NCBI RefSeq assembly: GCF_000333895.2
Contig: NZ_ANFM02000039.1
Location: 1 to 64,000 of the forward strand
DNA length: 64,000 bases
Source of the DNA: Grimontia indica
GTDB taxonomy: Bacteria > Pseudomonadota > Gammaproteobacteria > Enterobacterales > Vibrionaceae
Direction of reading: 5' to 3'
The position numbers and the translations under genes are program-made. This document shows, piece after piece, positions 63,448 through 64,000 of this stretch (its first letter is position 1; every line of letters starts with the position of its first letter). The notes under the pieces were generated by a model. It was not told the DNA's origin and did not search any database. It worked only from the letters and a program-made list of their open reading frames with translations.

Positions 63448-64000
63448 ATGGATAAGACGATGGAATCGAGCCAGAACAAACCAGTGAAAATGCCAAACAA
63501 AGGCGGAGCGATAAAGCGTGCTGGCAAAAGTATTTACGCCTTTTTCTATGGCAACCCGCCAGCAATTCTTGGCACCTTGCTGCTGACCATGGTGTTGGTC
63601 GGGGCGATATTTGCCAACGTGTTGGCACCATATTCAGCGGAAAAACGTGTTGCACGTCCACACCAGCCGCCGAGTGAGAAGCACTTGATGGGCACGACGC
63701 GAAGCGGGCGTGATGTTTACAGCCAAGTGCTTTATGGCGCGCGTAAAACGCTGACTGTTTCGCTGTTTGCTGGCTTGATTGCGATGGGCATTGCGGTGGC
63801 AGTGGGTGTGTCTGCTGGCTACTTTGGCGGCAAAATTGATGAAAGACTGAATTTTTTAACCAATGTGTTCTTGGTGTTTCCACAGCTCCCCTTATTGATC
63901 GTCCTGGCGGCGTTTCTGGGGCAAGTGGGCTCATTGGTGATAACGATTTTACTTGGGGTGACCTCCTGGCCTTGGGGCGCACGCGTGATTCGCGCGCAAA
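63448..64000 (+). CDS. ABC importer permease, DppC/OppC type (cut by window edge)
   Basis: The first 184 codons of a second permease, open to the end of the window. AAGGAG overlaps the preceding stop codon, 7 bases before the ATG. After a hydrophilic start, a helix (AILGTLLLTMVLVGAIFANVL) and the motifs HLMGTTRSGRDVYSQVLYGARKT and FGGKIDERLNFLTNVFLVFPQLPL are typical of OppC. Family members are usually about 300 residues, so over one third is missing. ATPase genes are expected beyond the edge. Confidence 0.92.
   Translation, partial: MDKTMESSQNKPVKMPNKGGAIKRAGKSIYAFFYGNPPAILGTLLLTMVLVGAIFANVLAPYSAEKRVARPHQPPSEKHLMGTTRSGRDVYSQVLYGARKTLTVSLFAGLIAMGIAVAVGVSAGYFGGKIDERLNFLTNVFLVFPQLPLLIVLAAFLGQVGSLVITILLGVTSWPWGARVIRAQ

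Overview
The window looks like a chromosomal segment of a marine gammaproteobacterium of the family Vibrionaceae, perhaps Enterovibrio or Grimontia-like; the genus is an inference. Pointers are small proteins typical of that family (DUF2986, DUF3332, DUF2798), a YbiT-type ABC-F protein, tryptophanase with a TnaC leader peptide, a ribose operon of enterobacterial type, and a laminarin-type beta-glucan locus. I see no rRNA, tRNA, CRISPR array, insertion sequence or prophage.

Layout. 0-5 kb: a LytTR two-component pair with a downstream membrane-anchored protein, then a sensor joining a periplasmic ABC-substrate-like domain to a degenerate GGDEF domain. 5-17.8 kb: mostly housekeeping and orphan genes (YbiT-like ABC-F from a TTG start, M3 oligopeptidase, DUF2986, DUF3332 lipoprotein, SMR efflux pump, GAF-GGDEF protein, HBM chemoreceptor, small secreted proteins and lipoproteins, alpha/beta hydrolase, SBP_bac_3 protein, EEP phosphatase). 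17.9-21.3 kb: a glycine betaine type proXWV operon with a terminator-like hairpin after proX. 21.7-24.1 kb: an OmpR-type two-component system whose kinase lacks a normal G box. 24.1-27.2 kb: tnaC-tnaA-tnaB for tryptophan catabolism. 27.3-29.5 kb: a DUF2955/HlyD export pair. 29.6-33.4 kb: a tight three-gene operon of a stand-alone amino-acid-type adenylation enzyme, a membrane NAD-binding reductase-like protein and an enoyl-CoA hydratase, resembling a split fungal TmpL. 33.6-35.1 kb: NhaC antiporter.

35.6-42.6 kb: the ribose operon rbsDACBKR behind two palindromic operators, with a patatin-like lipase gene abutting rbsR. 42.6-42.9 kb: a small basic protein behind a near-consensus LexA box, hence probably an SOS gene. 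42.9-47.9 kb: SnoaL-like protein, LysR regulator, DUF2798 protein, Tat-exported agmatine-deiminase-like enzyme, an AT-rich secreted orphan and a YebC/YeeN-type protein.

48.1 kb to the end: a beta-1,3-glucan (laminarin-type) utilisation locus. A LamB-like porin and a GH16 lipoprotein run leftward; a 2408-residue GH17 lipoprotein with many repeated beta-sandwich modules and TDGG linkers runs rightward; further right is a family-5 ABC importer (binding protein and two permeases, the second cut by the window edge). Three copies of one LacI-type palindrome (core AAGAAAGCGCTTTCTT) precede the porin, the giant lipoprotein and the binding protein, tying the locus into one regulon whose repressor is not in the window. 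A Ser/Thr-rich orphan of unknown function lies inside the locus.
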